Source of the DNA: Flavobacteriales bacterium
GTDB lineage: Bacteria; Bacteroidota; Bacteroidia; Flavobacteriales; Flavobacteriaceae
Length of the DNA: 51,222 bases
Assembly (NCBI GenBank): GCA_024641135.1
Contig: JAHEDS010000009.1
Span: 1-51,222, forward strand
Direction: 5' to 3'
A model generated the notes under the pieces. It saw only the letters and a list, made by a program, of their open reading frames with translations. It did no database searches and was not told the DNA's origin. The position numbers and the translations under genes are program-made. Below, piece by piece: positions 15,963 through 24,309 of this stretch. How positions within the stretch are numbered: position 1 is the stretch's first letter; every line of letters begins with the position of its first letter.

Positions 15963-17150
15963 ATGAAAGGAACCATAGCGATACTTACAGGTGGTGGTGA
16001 TGTACCAGGGCTAAACCCTGCAATTCGGGCTATTACTATTCGCGCAAGACGTGAAGGATACAAAGTAATTGGACTAAGACGAGGCTGGGCAGGCCTTGTT
16101 GAAATGACACAAAACCCAAAAGACGATAATAGTAATAATTATATTGAACTGACACAAACTTTAGTAAATAGAGTTGGTAGAACTGGTGGTACATTTTTAC
16201 ATAGTTCCAGAACAAGACCAAGTCATTTACCTAAGGCAAGTGTTCCAGAGCATCATAAAGATTCCTATAAAGAGGAGTTTAATGACATGACCAAAGTTGT
16301 ATTAGATAATTTAGCTTATTTAGGAGTAGATTATTTAATTCCAATAGGAGGCGATGACACCCTAAGCTATGGTGTTAGATTGTATAAGGAAGGATTTAAA
16401 GTTATTGCCATTCCTAAAACTATGGATAACGATGTACCTGGAACTGATTATTGTATTGGTTTTAGCACCTGTATCACTCGTACCATTAATATGACCAACA
16501 CGCTTCGTACTTCTGCAGGATCTCACGAACGATTCCTGGTTCTTGAAGTATTTGGAAGATATGCAGGATTTACAGCAATGTTACCAACTATGGCAGGAGC
16601 TGCCAATCGCTGTGTAATTCCCGAGTTTCAATTTGATATAGATAACCTAACCGAATACATGGTTCAGGATAGATTTGAAAACCCTAGTAATTATTCTGTT
16701 GTTTTAGTATCAGAAGGTGCCACTTTTAAAGGAGGTGATATGGTCTTTAAGGATGGTGAAAAAGACCAATTTGGGCATGCAAAATTAGGTGGTATTGGTG
16801 ATTTGGTTTCAGACCGTTTAAAAATGTTATCTCCCAAATATAATAATGGAAAACGAATCAATGTGATTAACCAAAAATTAGGCTATTTGGTGCGAGGTGG
16901 TGACCCGGATGCCGTAGATTCAATTGTTCCAATGGCTTACGGAAACCTTGCCTTAGATTTGATTTTAAAGGGTATTCATGGTCGTCTTGTTGTGCTTAAA
17001 AACGGACGTTATGACAATGTTCCTATTGATGTGGTTGTGGGTAAATCTAAACTCGTAAATATTAATAAATTTTATAATACAGAACGGTTACGACCTTTCT
17101 ACAATAGTTTTGAGATGAATCCACTGTTTATCATGACAAGTGAAGGCTAA
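15963..17150 (+). CDS. 6-phosphofructokinase, probably pyrophosphate-type
   Basis: 395 residues from ATG 15963; the upstream TTG at 15906 is unlikely. A PFK family member catalysing fructose-6-phosphate to fructose-1,6-bisphosphate. It has GGGDVPGLNPAIR at the N-terminus, GGDDT (Asp131-Asp132) and PKTMDND (Lys152, catalytic Asp155), then RTSAGSHERF-like substrate residues. E. coli ATP-PFK has Gly at the positions of Asp132 and Lys152 (Gly104 and Gly124). Asp plus Lys is the pattern of pyrophosphate-dependent enzymes, so the phosphate donor may be PPi. Single gene, with a bidirectional terminator at its end. Confidence 0.88.
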   Translation: MKGTIAILTGGGDVPGLNPAIRAITIRARREGYKVIGLRRGWAGLVEMTQNPKDDNSNNYIELTQTLVNRVGRTGGTFLHSSRTRPSHLPKASVPEHHKDSYKEEFNDMTKVVLDNLAYLGVDYLIPIGGDDTLSYGVRLYKEGFKVIAIPKTMDNDVPGTDYCIGFSTCITRTINMTNTLRTSAGSHERFLVLEVFGRYAGFTAMLPTMAGAANRCVIPEFQFDIDNLTEYMVQDRFENPSNYSVVLVSEGATFKGGDMVFKDGEKDQFGHAKLGGIGDLVSDRLKMLSPKYNNGKRINVINQKLGYLVRGGDPDAVDSIVPMAYGNLALDLILKGIHGRLVVLKNGRYDNVPIDVVVGKSKLVNINKFYNTERLRPFYNSFEMNPLFIMTSEG

Positions 17151-17203
17151 GAAACTTTATAAAAAGAACAAAACTTTTACTTTTACATTCTAAAATACCA
17201 CTT

Positions 17204-17248
17204 AAAAAAGCTTTGACTATTTTATAATAAATAGTTGAGGCTTTTTTA
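17204..17248. terminator. Terminator between pfk and convergent gene
   Basis: An imperfect long hairpin (AAAAAAGC, ACTATTT / AAATAGT, GGCTTTTTT) with A- and T-runs on both sides. It can serve both pfk and the convergent gene ending at 17254. Confidence 0.7.
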
Positions 17249-17253
17249 TTGGT

Positions 17254-17535
17254 TTAATTAATTAACCACCCCAACCCAATACTTAAAATAAATAAAATAA
17301 TCATTGCAAAAACAATGAATATTAAATCTTTGAAAAGCTGAAGAAATCCGCCTTCTTTTTTATAAGCAACATAAGTTCGTATTGATCCGAAAACAATATA
17401 TACAAAAACACAACCGTGTAAAAAAAGAGAAAACCTTCCTCTTATAATATAAATAAATATGGCGAAGGTAATTGCGGTTAGAGTAGCTAAAGGAAGGGCG
17501 ACTCTTCCCAATGAAAATTTATTTAAAACAACCAT
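17254..17535 (-). CDS. Small integral membrane protein, hypothetical
   Basis: 93 residues with three hydrophobic segments (about 13-30, 36-53, 66-91) and short charged loops. No family recognised. It follows the adenylate cyclase gene by 33 nt on the same strand and may belong to the same transcript. Confidence 0.6.
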   Translation of the reverse strand: MVVLNKFSLGRVALPLATLTAITFAIFIYIIRGRFSLFLHGCVFVYIVFGSIRTYVAYKKEGGFLQLFKDLIFIVFAMIILFILSIGLGWLIN

Positions 17536-17568
17536 TTAAAGATCTATTTATTCTGCAAATTAACAAAA

Positions 17569-19434
17569 CTATTTATTTATTCCGTTTACAAAATACATCT
17601 TCATCATACCTTTATTTTTAGCTTCTATTTCGCCTCGGTATTCACAATTAAATTGATCTTTAATAATCTCATAGGTGTTTTCAGAAATATTTATTTTTCC
17701 AACTTCGGAATTAGATTCCATACGTGAGGCAATATTAACTGTATCACCCCAGATATCATAAGCAAATTTCTTGGCGCCTACTACACCTGCTACTACTGGA
17801 CCGGTGTTAATGCCAATACGTATATCAAAATTCAAATCTACTGCTGTTGTATCGTTTTTTGTCTCAGCCACAAATTCAGCAATTTCCATGGCAGCCTTTA
17901 CCATTTTTACGGCATGATCTTCTGATGGAAATGGCAAGCCACCAGCACACATATAAGCATCGCCAATGGTTTTAATTTTTTCCAAACCATATTTTTCTAT
18001 AATAGCATCAAACTTTGAAAAATAAAATCCAATGGTTTCCACCAGAGCTTCCGGCGATAAATTTTCAGAATAACTGGTAAACCCTTTAAAATCGCTGAAC
18101 AAAACCGTCACCGAATCAAACTTTTTAGCTTGAACCTTGCCACTTTCTTTTAATTCCTGAGCGGTTTCTTCTGGTAAAATATTGAGCAATAAGCTGTCTG
18201 AACGATTCTTTTCTTCCTCAATAATTTTCTTGGTTCTTTGAATAAACTTATTACGTCTAAACAAGCCAATAGCCAACAACCCTATTAAAAATAAGGCAAT
18301 AGCCGTGGCAATCATCACGATGCGTTGATTTTCCTTTTGTTGGTTTGAAAGATTGAGTGCTGTATCTTTTAAATTTAGTTCTGTTTGTTTTAGATTTAGT
18401 TCTGTTTGTTTTTGTGAAACTTCGTTTTTAGTTCGCAAATCAGCCATTTGTTGCACCGTGGCAATATTCTGTACACTGTCTCTATAAACTATATGGTCTT
18501 TATAATATTTATAAGCAGTTATCTTGTCTCCTTTTTTTTCAAAGAGTTTAGAAAGTAATAGGTTTGATTCACTTATCTGATCTTTAAGCCCGTATTTTTT
18601 TGCTAATAACAGACTGCGTTTCCCATAAACTAATGCTTTATACGTATCACCACGTTTCTGATAAATATCTGACATATATGTAAGGTATTCTGATATAGCG
18701 TAATAATCCTGTGATTCTTCAAGAATAGCAATGGCTTTATCAATATTCAGCAAGGCATTAGCGTCATCTCCTTGTTTGGCATAGAGCATCCCAATATTAC
18801 CCAGATTATAAGCTACGCCAGATGAATAACCAGAACGTTCAAATATGCTAATAGATTCTTTAAAATAGGGCATGGCCACTTTTAAGCTATCCTGCTTAAG
18901 ATATTCATCCCCAATATTAAACAGCAACATGGCAAAATTAATCGAACCATTTAAAGAAATTGAATCATTTAATTGCCTATAAATGTCAACAGATTTTGAA
19001 TAATATTCAATAGAGTTCTTGTGGGCCCCTGATATGGAATATACGTCCCCAATAGCCAAATTAGAAATCGCTTCTTTAGATTTTTCTGGTAAACTCCTGG
19101 CAAATTCCAGACTTTTAAAATAAGCCTCTAAAGCCCCCTCCAGATTACCCTGTATTCTGAGAGCAGAACCCATATTATAGTAGGCCCCATACAAATAAAA
19201 TGGATCATTTGTTTCTGCAATTATAAGACGTGAATAATAAAGTGAACTATCCGGATTATTATGATTAAATGAAATCTTGCTTAACCAATAGAGTCGCAAG
19301 GTGTCCTTGTCGACTCTCTGGTGCTGCTTTAATTCTTTAATGAGGCTATCTGCTACTTTCTGGTTTTGAGCCGCACCTACATAGGTATACAAAAACAAAA
19401 AGTGTAAAACTATTAAAGTTAAGATTCGCTTCAT
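17569..19434 (-). CDS. TPR-containing membrane adenylate cyclase (class III)
   Basis: 621 residues from ATG 19434 (a GTG precedes it at 19437). Signal peptide (1-21), TPR repeats (about 25-320) in the periplasm, a coiled coil with three tandem heptads (343-363), one membrane helix (372-392), a signalling helix and a cytoplasmic class III catalytic domain (about 435-615). Metal-binding aspartates are Asp448 (FSDFKGF) and Asp492 (IGDAYM). Base-selecting Lys488 and Asp560 fit ATP rather than GTP. Transition-state Asn567 and Arg571 are present. It should make cAMP in response to a periplasmic cue bound by TPRs. It lies 14 nt after a beta-trefoil lectin-like gene. Confidence 0.9.
   Translation of the reverse strand: MKRILTLIVLHFLFLYTYVGAAQNQKVADSLIKELKQHQRVDKDTLRLYWLSKISFNHNNPDSSLYYSRLIIAETNDPFYLYGAYYNMGSALRIQGNLEGALEAYFKSLEFARSLPEKSKEAISNLAIGDVYSISGAHKNSIEYYSKSVDIYRQLNDSISLNGSINFAMLLFNIGDEYLKQDSLKVAMPYFKESISIFERSGYSSGVAYNLGNIGMLYAKQGDDANALLNIDKAIAILEESQDYYAISEYLTYMSDIYQKRGDTYKALVYGKRSLLLAKKYGLKDQISESNLLLSKLFEKKGDKITAYKYYKDHIVYRDSVQNIATVQQMADLRTKNEVSQKQTELNLKQTELNLKDTALNLSNQQKENQRIVMIATAIALFLIGLLAIGLFRRNKFIQRTKKIIEEEKNRSDSLLLNILPEETAQELKESGKVQAKKFDSVTVLFSDFKGFTSYSENLSPEALVETIGFYFSKFDAIIEKYGLEKIKTIGDAYMCAGGLPFPSEDHAVKMVKAAMEIAEFVAETKNDTTAVDLNFDIRIGINTGPVVAGVVGAKKFAYDIWGDTVNIASRMESNSEVGKINISENTYEIIKDQFNCEYRGEIEAKNKGMMKMYFVNGINK
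18355..18418 (-). repeat. In-frame 21-bp tandem repeat encoding heptads
   Basis: Two nearly identical 21-bp units (each containing ATTTAGTTCTGTTTG) and a third degenerate unit encode consecutive 7-residue repeats QTELNLK, QTELNLK, DTALNLS just before the membrane helix of the cyclase. Confidence 0.7.
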
Positions 19435-19448
19435 CACATCTGGATTTA

Positions 19449-20369
19449 CTATTTATCAGTCGCAGTAGTAGGATCGACTCTAAGTTTAGGATCTACATTA
19501 TAAGGAATCCAATTACCGGTACTTTTTTGCAGGATTGAAAAATATACAGTATATGTTTCGTTATCTCCACTTGCTGGTGGTATGGCCGTCCATAACACTT
19601 GCGCTGTGACTTTACCATTATTTCCAACTTCAGTACGGGAACCAAAAATATTTCCTGAATCTGGATCAGCCACAATTGAATCAATCCTTACATCAAATTG
19701 ACTAGAATTACCCGATTTGGTTGAAGCTGTCCATGTAACATTACTTCCCGCATACACTTTAGATTCAAATGAACTTTGATTGGCATTTTCTTTATTACCA
19801 TTATTATCGTCACCAAATACTAAATCTGTATTTGCTATAGGATCAGGAACGTTACCACCAATAGGCATTTGTCTTATCAAATCAGGACAATCAATTTGAA
19901 GATTGATGGTTACTGCCTTAGGTGTTTTGTCTGGTTGTTCAAGCCAAAAGAAATTATCAGTTGTATTTGCAACGCCTTGACAGGCTCTTTGCCCATTAAC
20001 ATTTCCACCTTCAAATATATTTAAAAATTGTCCGCTATGTTTTACCTTAAACATGCACCAAAGAGGACTATTTGGAACTCCTACTTTTTGCCATAAAAAA
20101 TTATCTGTTAAGGGTGAAGGTAAATCTTGTTGCACGGCACTAGCCCCATTATCAGCACTTGAACCCTGAATACATAAATATTTATTACTACTTTTTACTT
20201 GTAGTAAGTACCATCCTGGATTGCCCGGAGCATCACTCATTTCCCATGAAAAATTTTTTGTGGTTGGTAAAACCCCTTGGCAGGCAATGGTTCCATTATC
20301 ACCACCCAAGCCTAATATATTTAAAAATTGACCACTGCTTTTTACTTGTAACTTTATATTATTTGACAT
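19449..20369 (-). CDS. Beta-trefoil (ricin-B-like) lectin domain protein
   Basis: 306 residues without signal peptide. The first about 150 residues contain three homologous repeats of about 48 residues, each with K.SGQFLNI or K.SNKYLCI, an N-G pair, and NF.W at the end, which is the pattern of a ricin-B-type beta-trefoil. The second half (about 150-306) is beta-rich and resembles AidA/PixA-type inclusion-body proteins (YTVYFSIL, VDPKLRVDP), though that assignment is weak. It is first in an operon with the adenylate cyclase. Whether it is exported by a non-classical route or stays cytoplasmic cannot be told. Confidence 0.7.
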   Translation of the reverse strand: MSNNIKLQVKSSGQFLNILGLGGDNGTIACQGVLPTTKNFSWEMSDAPGNPGWYLLQVKSSNKYLCIQGSSADNGASAVQQDLPSPLTDNFLWQKVGVPNSPLWCMFKVKHSGQFLNIFEGGNVNGQRACQGVANTTDNFFWLEQPDKTPKAVTINLQIDCPDLIRQMPIGGNVPDPIANTDLVFGDDNNGNKENANQSSFESKVYAGSNVTWTASTKSGNSSQFDVRIDSIVADPDSGNIFGSRTEVGNNGKVTAQVLWTAIPPASGDNETYTVYFSILQKSTGNWIPYNVDPKLRVDPTTATDK

Positions 20370-20673
20370 ATTAAATCGATTTTAAAAATGATTAAAAAAT
20401 TATTGTTAGAATAAAGTAGGATAATGATTGGGATATTCTGTGTTTCAGCTAAGCTTAACTAACGAATATTTTGAATGGAGAACTATTGGTTTTTTTCATA
20501 TTAATTGTTTTTAAGGTTGGTTAATAATACCTCAAGATATAAAATAATTATTTAAGATTTATTTATTTCAAAAAACAGCCTTTTTTTGGATATTTTCTGC
20601 TTGATATTTATCATTTTAAAATTTTATTATTTGTATTAAGTTGCTCTCTATTAAACTTATAATAAAACTCAAA
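20370..20673. other. 304-bp divergent promoter region
   Basis: Between the lectin gene (minus) and the kelch-like gene (plus). For the plus gene TTG (20601-20603), 21 nt, then TATTATTTG (20625-20633) is a fair housekeeping-type promoter with one extra base in the -7 box. For the minus gene TACTTTA-type -7 sequence is present at about 20417-20424 but is weak. Otherwise AT-rich with no structure noticed. Confidence 0.45.
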
Positions 20674-22290
20674 ATGAAGCAGATAACCTGCCCTTTAACA
20701 ATCATCTTTTTATTGTTTACTATAAATATTTACCCACAATCAGATCCATTTGAAATTAATTTAGAACCCCTAAACATTACTGATTTAGGCGGTATACAAT
20801 CCTTTGCATTTGGACAAGATAATGGGAAATGGCTTATTGTTGGTGGCCGATTGGACGGCTTACACCTAAGACAGCCAAATGCAGCCTTTGATGAAGCTGG
20901 GAACAATAATCAACTTATTGTAATCGATCCCGTTGGGGAACAAAAATGGTCTGCGCCACTTTCTTCTTTACCAATTGCTATTCAAGAACAACTAAGTTCC
21001 ACAAATATGCAATTTTTCCAGGAAGATGATTATTTATATTGTCTAGGTGGCTATGGCTATAGTGCTACATTAGACGATTATACAACCTATAATAAGCTTA
21101 CCGCCATCAAAGTTACCGAAGTAATAAATGCCATTATCAATAATACCGATATTACAGAGTTTTTTAGACAAATTTCAGATAATCAGTTTCAAGTTACAGG
21201 CGGCAGATTAAGGAAAATTAATGATTTATTCTACTTATTAGGCGGGCAAAAATTTATTGGAAGATACAGTCCAATGGATTCTGATAACACAACCTTTTCC
21301 CAGGAATATACCAACGCGATAAGAAAATTCAGCCTTACTGATGATGGCACAACCATTACAATTAATCATTTACCATCATATACAGACAGTAATAATTTAC
21401 ACCGAAGAGATTACAATGCTGAATCCCAGATTTTACCAGATGAAACTGAAGGTATTACTATGTTTTCAGGCGTTTTTCAAGAAACTATTGCATTACCCTT
21501 TTTAAATTCAGTTACCGTTGATTCTCAAAGCTATACTGTTAATAATACCTTCCAACAATATTATAATCATTACCACTGCCCTGTTCTACCAGTATACTCC
21601 GCCCTGAAAAATGAAATGCATACAGTATTTTTTGGAGGAATCGCTCAATTTTATGAAAGTGAGGGCACTTTAATTCAAGATGACAATGTACCATTTGTTA
21701 GCACAATAGCTAGAGTAACCAGAGACAAGAATGGGATAATGACTGAATATAAATTACCTGTGGAAATGCCAGCTTTGCTAGGTGCTGGGGCAGAATTTAT
21801 TCCTAATCTAAGTTTACCACATTATAATAATGATGTTTTTAAACTAGATGATTTATCATTTGCAAGCATCTTAATAGGGTATATATATGGAGGAATAAGT
21901 AGTACAGAACCAAATATTTTTTTAATCAATGATGGTACTCAAAGTACAGCAAATAGTCAAATTTTTAAAGTTTATATAAAACCTAAATCAGCACTGTCAA
22001 TAGATGAATTGAATCTTTCAAGTATAAGCCCTTTAAACCTTCAGATATACCCAAACCCTAATGAAGGTGTATTAAATCTTGCATTTAATTTAACTAAAAA
22101 CGACCATGTAAAAATAACGATATGCGATATTAAAGGCTCTTTAATTGAGACCTTCGTACTAAAAAATCAAAAAATTGGAAAAAATAATTATTCCAAGGAA
22201 ATCAACAACCTAGCAAATGGCAATATTTATCTTATAACAGTCGAAACCTCTTATGAAAGAATAACTCGCAAATTAATAGTTGAAAAATAA
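20674..22290 (+). CDS. T9SS-secreted protein with kelch-like repeats
   Basis: 538 residues from ATG 20674 (a TTG at 20641 is rejected because the ATG gives a clean signal peptide ending IYPQ). Repeated glycine pairs followed by aromatic residues (IVGGRLDG, CLGGYGY, LLGGQKF, FFGGIAQF, YGGISS) suggest a kelch-type beta-propeller. The C-terminus (about 465-538) has YPNPNEG, the start of a type A T9SS sorting domain, ending in ITRKLIVEK. It should be secreted to the surface. No catalytic motif seen. Confidence 0.82.
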   Translation: MKQITCPLTIIFLLFTINIYPQSDPFEINLEPLNITDLGGIQSFAFGQDNGKWLIVGGRLDGLHLRQPNAAFDEAGNNNQLIVIDPVGEQKWSAPLSSLPIAIQEQLSSTNMQFFQEDDYLYCLGGYGYSATLDDYTTYNKLTAIKVTEVINAIINNTDITEFFRQISDNQFQVTGGRLRKINDLFYLLGGQKFIGRYSPMDSDNTTFSQEYTNAIRKFSLTDDGTTITINHLPSYTDSNNLHRRDYNAESQILPDETEGITMFSGVFQETIALPFLNSVTVDSQSYTVNNTFQQYYNHYHCPVLPVYSALKNEMHTVFFGGIAQFYESEGTLIQDDNVPFVSTIARVTRDKNGIMTEYKLPVEMPALLGAGAEFIPNLSLPHYNNDVFKLDDLSFASILIGYIYGGISSTEPNIFLINDGTQSTANSQIFKVYIKPKSALSIDELNLSSISPLNLQIYPNPNEGVLNLAFNLTKNDHVKITICDIKGSLIETFVLKNQKIGKNNYSKEINNLANGNIYLITVETSYERITRKLIVEK

Positions 22291-22379
22291 AGCAGATTTA
22301 ATACTAGACCAACTAAAAATTTAAATTCAAAAGAGGAAGTCTAACTGATTTTTGTCATATTCCAAAATTCGAGTTTTAT

Positions 22380-22387
22380 TAATTTTG
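22380..22387 (+). promoter_or_regulatory. -7 element of tryptophanase promoter
   Basis: TAATTTTG matches TAnnTTTG, 16 nt before the start codon. The nearest upstream TTG is 25 nt away (22352-22354), longer than usual, so expression may need an activator. Confidence 0.45.
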
Positions 22388-22402
22388 TAGTAAATCAAAA
22401 TT

Positions 22403-23785
22403 ATGAATCTTCCTTACGCTGAGCCCTATAAAACCAAGATGGTCGAATATATAAAACCATCAACTATTGAAGAACGCAAACAATGGATTAAAGAGGCCGA
22501 TTATAACTTATTCAATTTAACTTCTGACAAAGTATTTATCGATCTTTTAACTGATTCTGGAACCGGCGCCATGAGCGATAAGCAATGGGCAGAAATGATG
22601 ATGGGCGATGAAAGTTATGCAGGATCTCAATCCTTTTTAAAATTAAAAGATACCGTAAAACGCCTCACTGGATTCAACTATTTTTTACCAACCCATCAGG
22701 GAAGAGCTGCTGAAAACGTCTTGTTTTCTGTTTTGGTAAAAGAAGGAGATGTGATTCCAGGTAATTCCCATTTTGATACTACCAAAGGGCATATTGAATT
22801 TAGAAAAGCGTCAGCCCTAGATTGCACTATTGATGAAGCATTTAACACAACGACATATCATCCCTTTAAAGGCAACGTTAATGTTGAAAAATTAGAAACG
22901 GCTTTAAAAAATGACACTCAAAACAAAATACCATTTGTAATTGTAACAGTAACATGCAACTCGGCAGGAGGACAACCTGTTTCAATGAAAAATATTAAGG
23001 AAGTTTCAAAAATCTGTAAAAAACACCATATCCCATTGATTATAGATGCGGCACGTTTTGCTGAAAATGCTTACTTCATAAAAATCAGGGAAGAAGAATA
23101 CAAAAACGCTACCATTAAGGAAATAGTTAAAGAATTTTTCTCATATGCAGATGGCATGACTATGAGCGCAAAAAAAGATGGTCTTGTAAATATGGGTGGT
23201 TTTATAGCACTTAATGATGAAGAGGTATTCAAAAAAGCGACGGTATTTAATATCATGTATGAGGGCTTTATAACTTACGGTGGACTTAACGGTCGAGATA
23301 TGGGTGCATTGGCCGTTGGCCTAGATGAAGCCACAGAGTTTGATTATCTTGAAACCAGAATTAAACAAGTCGCGTATTTAGGAACACAATTAGTAGAGTT
23401 TGGAGTCCCAGTACAGCAACCATTTGGTGGTCATGCTATATTTTTAGATGCAAATAAATTTGTTCCAACCATTCCCAGAGATGAATATAGAGCACAAGCT
23501 TTAGCCATAGAACTTTATATTGTTGGTGGTATTAGAGGTGTTGAAATCGGGACTATTCTAGCTGACAGAGATCCTTTTACTCATAAAAACAGGTATCCTG
23601 AACTAGAACTTGTACGATTAGCGATTCCACGGAGAACCTATTCTTTAAATCATATGAAATATATTGCCTCTGTAATTAAAGAAATATATGCCACAAGAAG
23701 CGAGGCAAAAAGAGGATATCGAATAATTGAAGAGGCACCAATTATGAGACACTTTACTGTTAAGTTGGAAAAAATAATAGATTAA
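22403..23785 (+). CDS. tnaA: Tryptophanase (L-tryptophan indole-lyase)
   Basis: 460 residues of the beta-eliminating lyase family, PLP-dependent, converting tryptophan to indole, pyruvate and ammonia. Family blocks are LLTDSGTGAMSDKQWA, PTHQGRAAEN, CNSAGGQPVS, DAARFAENAYFIK, and SAKKDG with the PLP lysine in the Lys257-Lys258 pair. Near the C-terminus GVEIGT and LRHF-like MRHFTVKL match tryptophanase; tyrosine phenol-lyase has Arg in SMERG at the first of these. I therefore choose tryptophanase over tyrosine phenol-lyase. It is a single gene, 6 kb from the tryptophan biosynthetic operon. Confidence 0.88.
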   Translation: MNLPYAEPYKTKMVEYIKPSTIEERKQWIKEADYNLFNLTSDKVFIDLLTDSGTGAMSDKQWAEMMMGDESYAGSQSFLKLKDTVKRLTGFNYFLPTHQGRAAENVLFSVLVKEGDVIPGNSHFDTTKGHIEFRKASALDCTIDEAFNTTTYHPFKGNVNVEKLETALKNDTQNKIPFVIVTVTCNSAGGQPVSMKNIKEVSKICKKHHIPLIIDAARFAENAYFIKIREEEYKNATIKEIVKEFFSYADGMTMSAKKDGLVNMGGFIALNDEEVFKKATVFNIMYEGFITYGGLNGRDMGALAVGLDEATEFDYLETRIKQVAYLGTQLVEFGVPVQQPFGGHAIFLDANKFVPTIPRDEYRAQALAIELYIVGGIRGVEIGTILADRDPFTHKNRYPELELVRLAIPRRTYSLNHMKYIASVIKEIYATRSEAKRGYRIIEEAPIMRHFTVKLEKIID

Positions 23786-23895
23786 TTAGTCGTTAAAGAT
23801 TATAGCAAACAAATTAGATTTTAAAGTTTTGTCAATACTATTTAACTACTTAAATAAATTTAAGTTCTGATTTTAGTTAATAAGAAAATGTGACT

Positions 23896-24096
23896 TTATA
23901 TATATTTTTTTTCTAATGTTTTGATTTTATTTAGAATATAGTCAGACTTTTCATCCATCCATTTTTTTTGTTCGTCGCTTGCCTTTAAATACTGGTTGCA
24001 ATACAAAGAATAAGGATTGTTAACATCATTAGCTACTTTTTTAAAATCTTCTGATTTCTTAAGAGTACTTAATTTATTTAGAAAAACACTATCCAT
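23896..24096 (-). CDS. Small helical protein, hypothetical
   Basis: 66 residues from ATG 24096, charged and predicted helical (DEQKKWMDEK, NKIKTLEKKY), no signal peptide. No family recognised. A perfect -7 element TATATTTG (24146-24139, minus strand) lies 42 nt upstream, and the Crp/Fnr-like palindrome at 24158-24173 overlaps the matching -33 position. Promoter quality supports it being real. Confidence 0.55.
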   Translation of the reverse strand: MDSVFLNKLSTLKKSEDFKKVANDVNNPYSLYCNQYLKASDEQKKWMDEKSDYILNKIKTLEKKYI

Positions 24097-24138
24097 TTGG
24101 GTTACTTTTAAAACGTTTAATTAATTGCTTAATTTATC

Positions 24139-24146
24139 CAAATATA
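24139..24146 (-). promoter_or_regulatory. -7 element of the 66-residue protein gene
   Basis: TATATTTG on the minus strand. The Crp/Fnr-like palindrome is centred 23 nt upstream, overlapping the expected -33 region. A regulator bound there would block this promoter while activating the one on the other strand. Confidence 0.5.
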
Positions 24147-24157
24147 TTTTGTTTTCG

Positions 24158-24202
24158 CATGACAAAAGTCATGTTTTAATTGGTGTTTTTTTTGTTAATT
24201 TA
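24158..24202 (+). promoter_or_regulatory. Crp/Fnr-like activated promoter B
   Basis: A perfect palindrome CATGAC-AAAA-GTCATG (24158-24173), then exactly 24 nt, then ATTTA, giving -7 element TTAATTTA ending at 24202. Centre near -41.5 if transcription starts at G24207. It shares 17 identical bases (ACAAAAGTCATGTTTTA) with promoter A, and the same spacing as A and C. Confidence 0.6.
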
Positions 24203-24206
24203 TATT

Positions 24207-24290
24207 GTAATGTTGCGGTGTTTTAAAATATAATTAGCCCGATATTATGGAAGAAAAAGGAAATGCAATTTATTGTATTTCCTTTTTCTA
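24207..24290 (+). ncRNA. Candidate small RNA B
   Basis: About 84 nt from predicted start G24207 to a strong hairpin at 24253-24288. No plus-strand gene follows for more than 5 kb, so a transcript from promoter B has nothing else to encode apart from a short frame from ATG 24247 that lies within the hairpin. Its terminator is shared with the convergent gene ending at 24310. Confidence 0.4.
24253..24288. terminator. Bidirectional terminator hairpin
   Basis: GAAAAAGGAAATGCAA pairs with TTGTATTTCCTTTTTC (one G-U pair), loop TTTA. It ends the minus-strand gene at 24310 and could end small RNA B on the plus strand. Confidence 0.75.
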
Positions 24291-24309
24291 TTATATACCT
24301 TTTAAAAGT

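Noticed and set aside
22403-23785. Tyrosine phenol-lyase instead of tryptophanase
   Set aside because: The position of the phenol-lyase arginine (SMERG) is GVEIG here, as in tryptophanases; moderate rather than absolute certainty.
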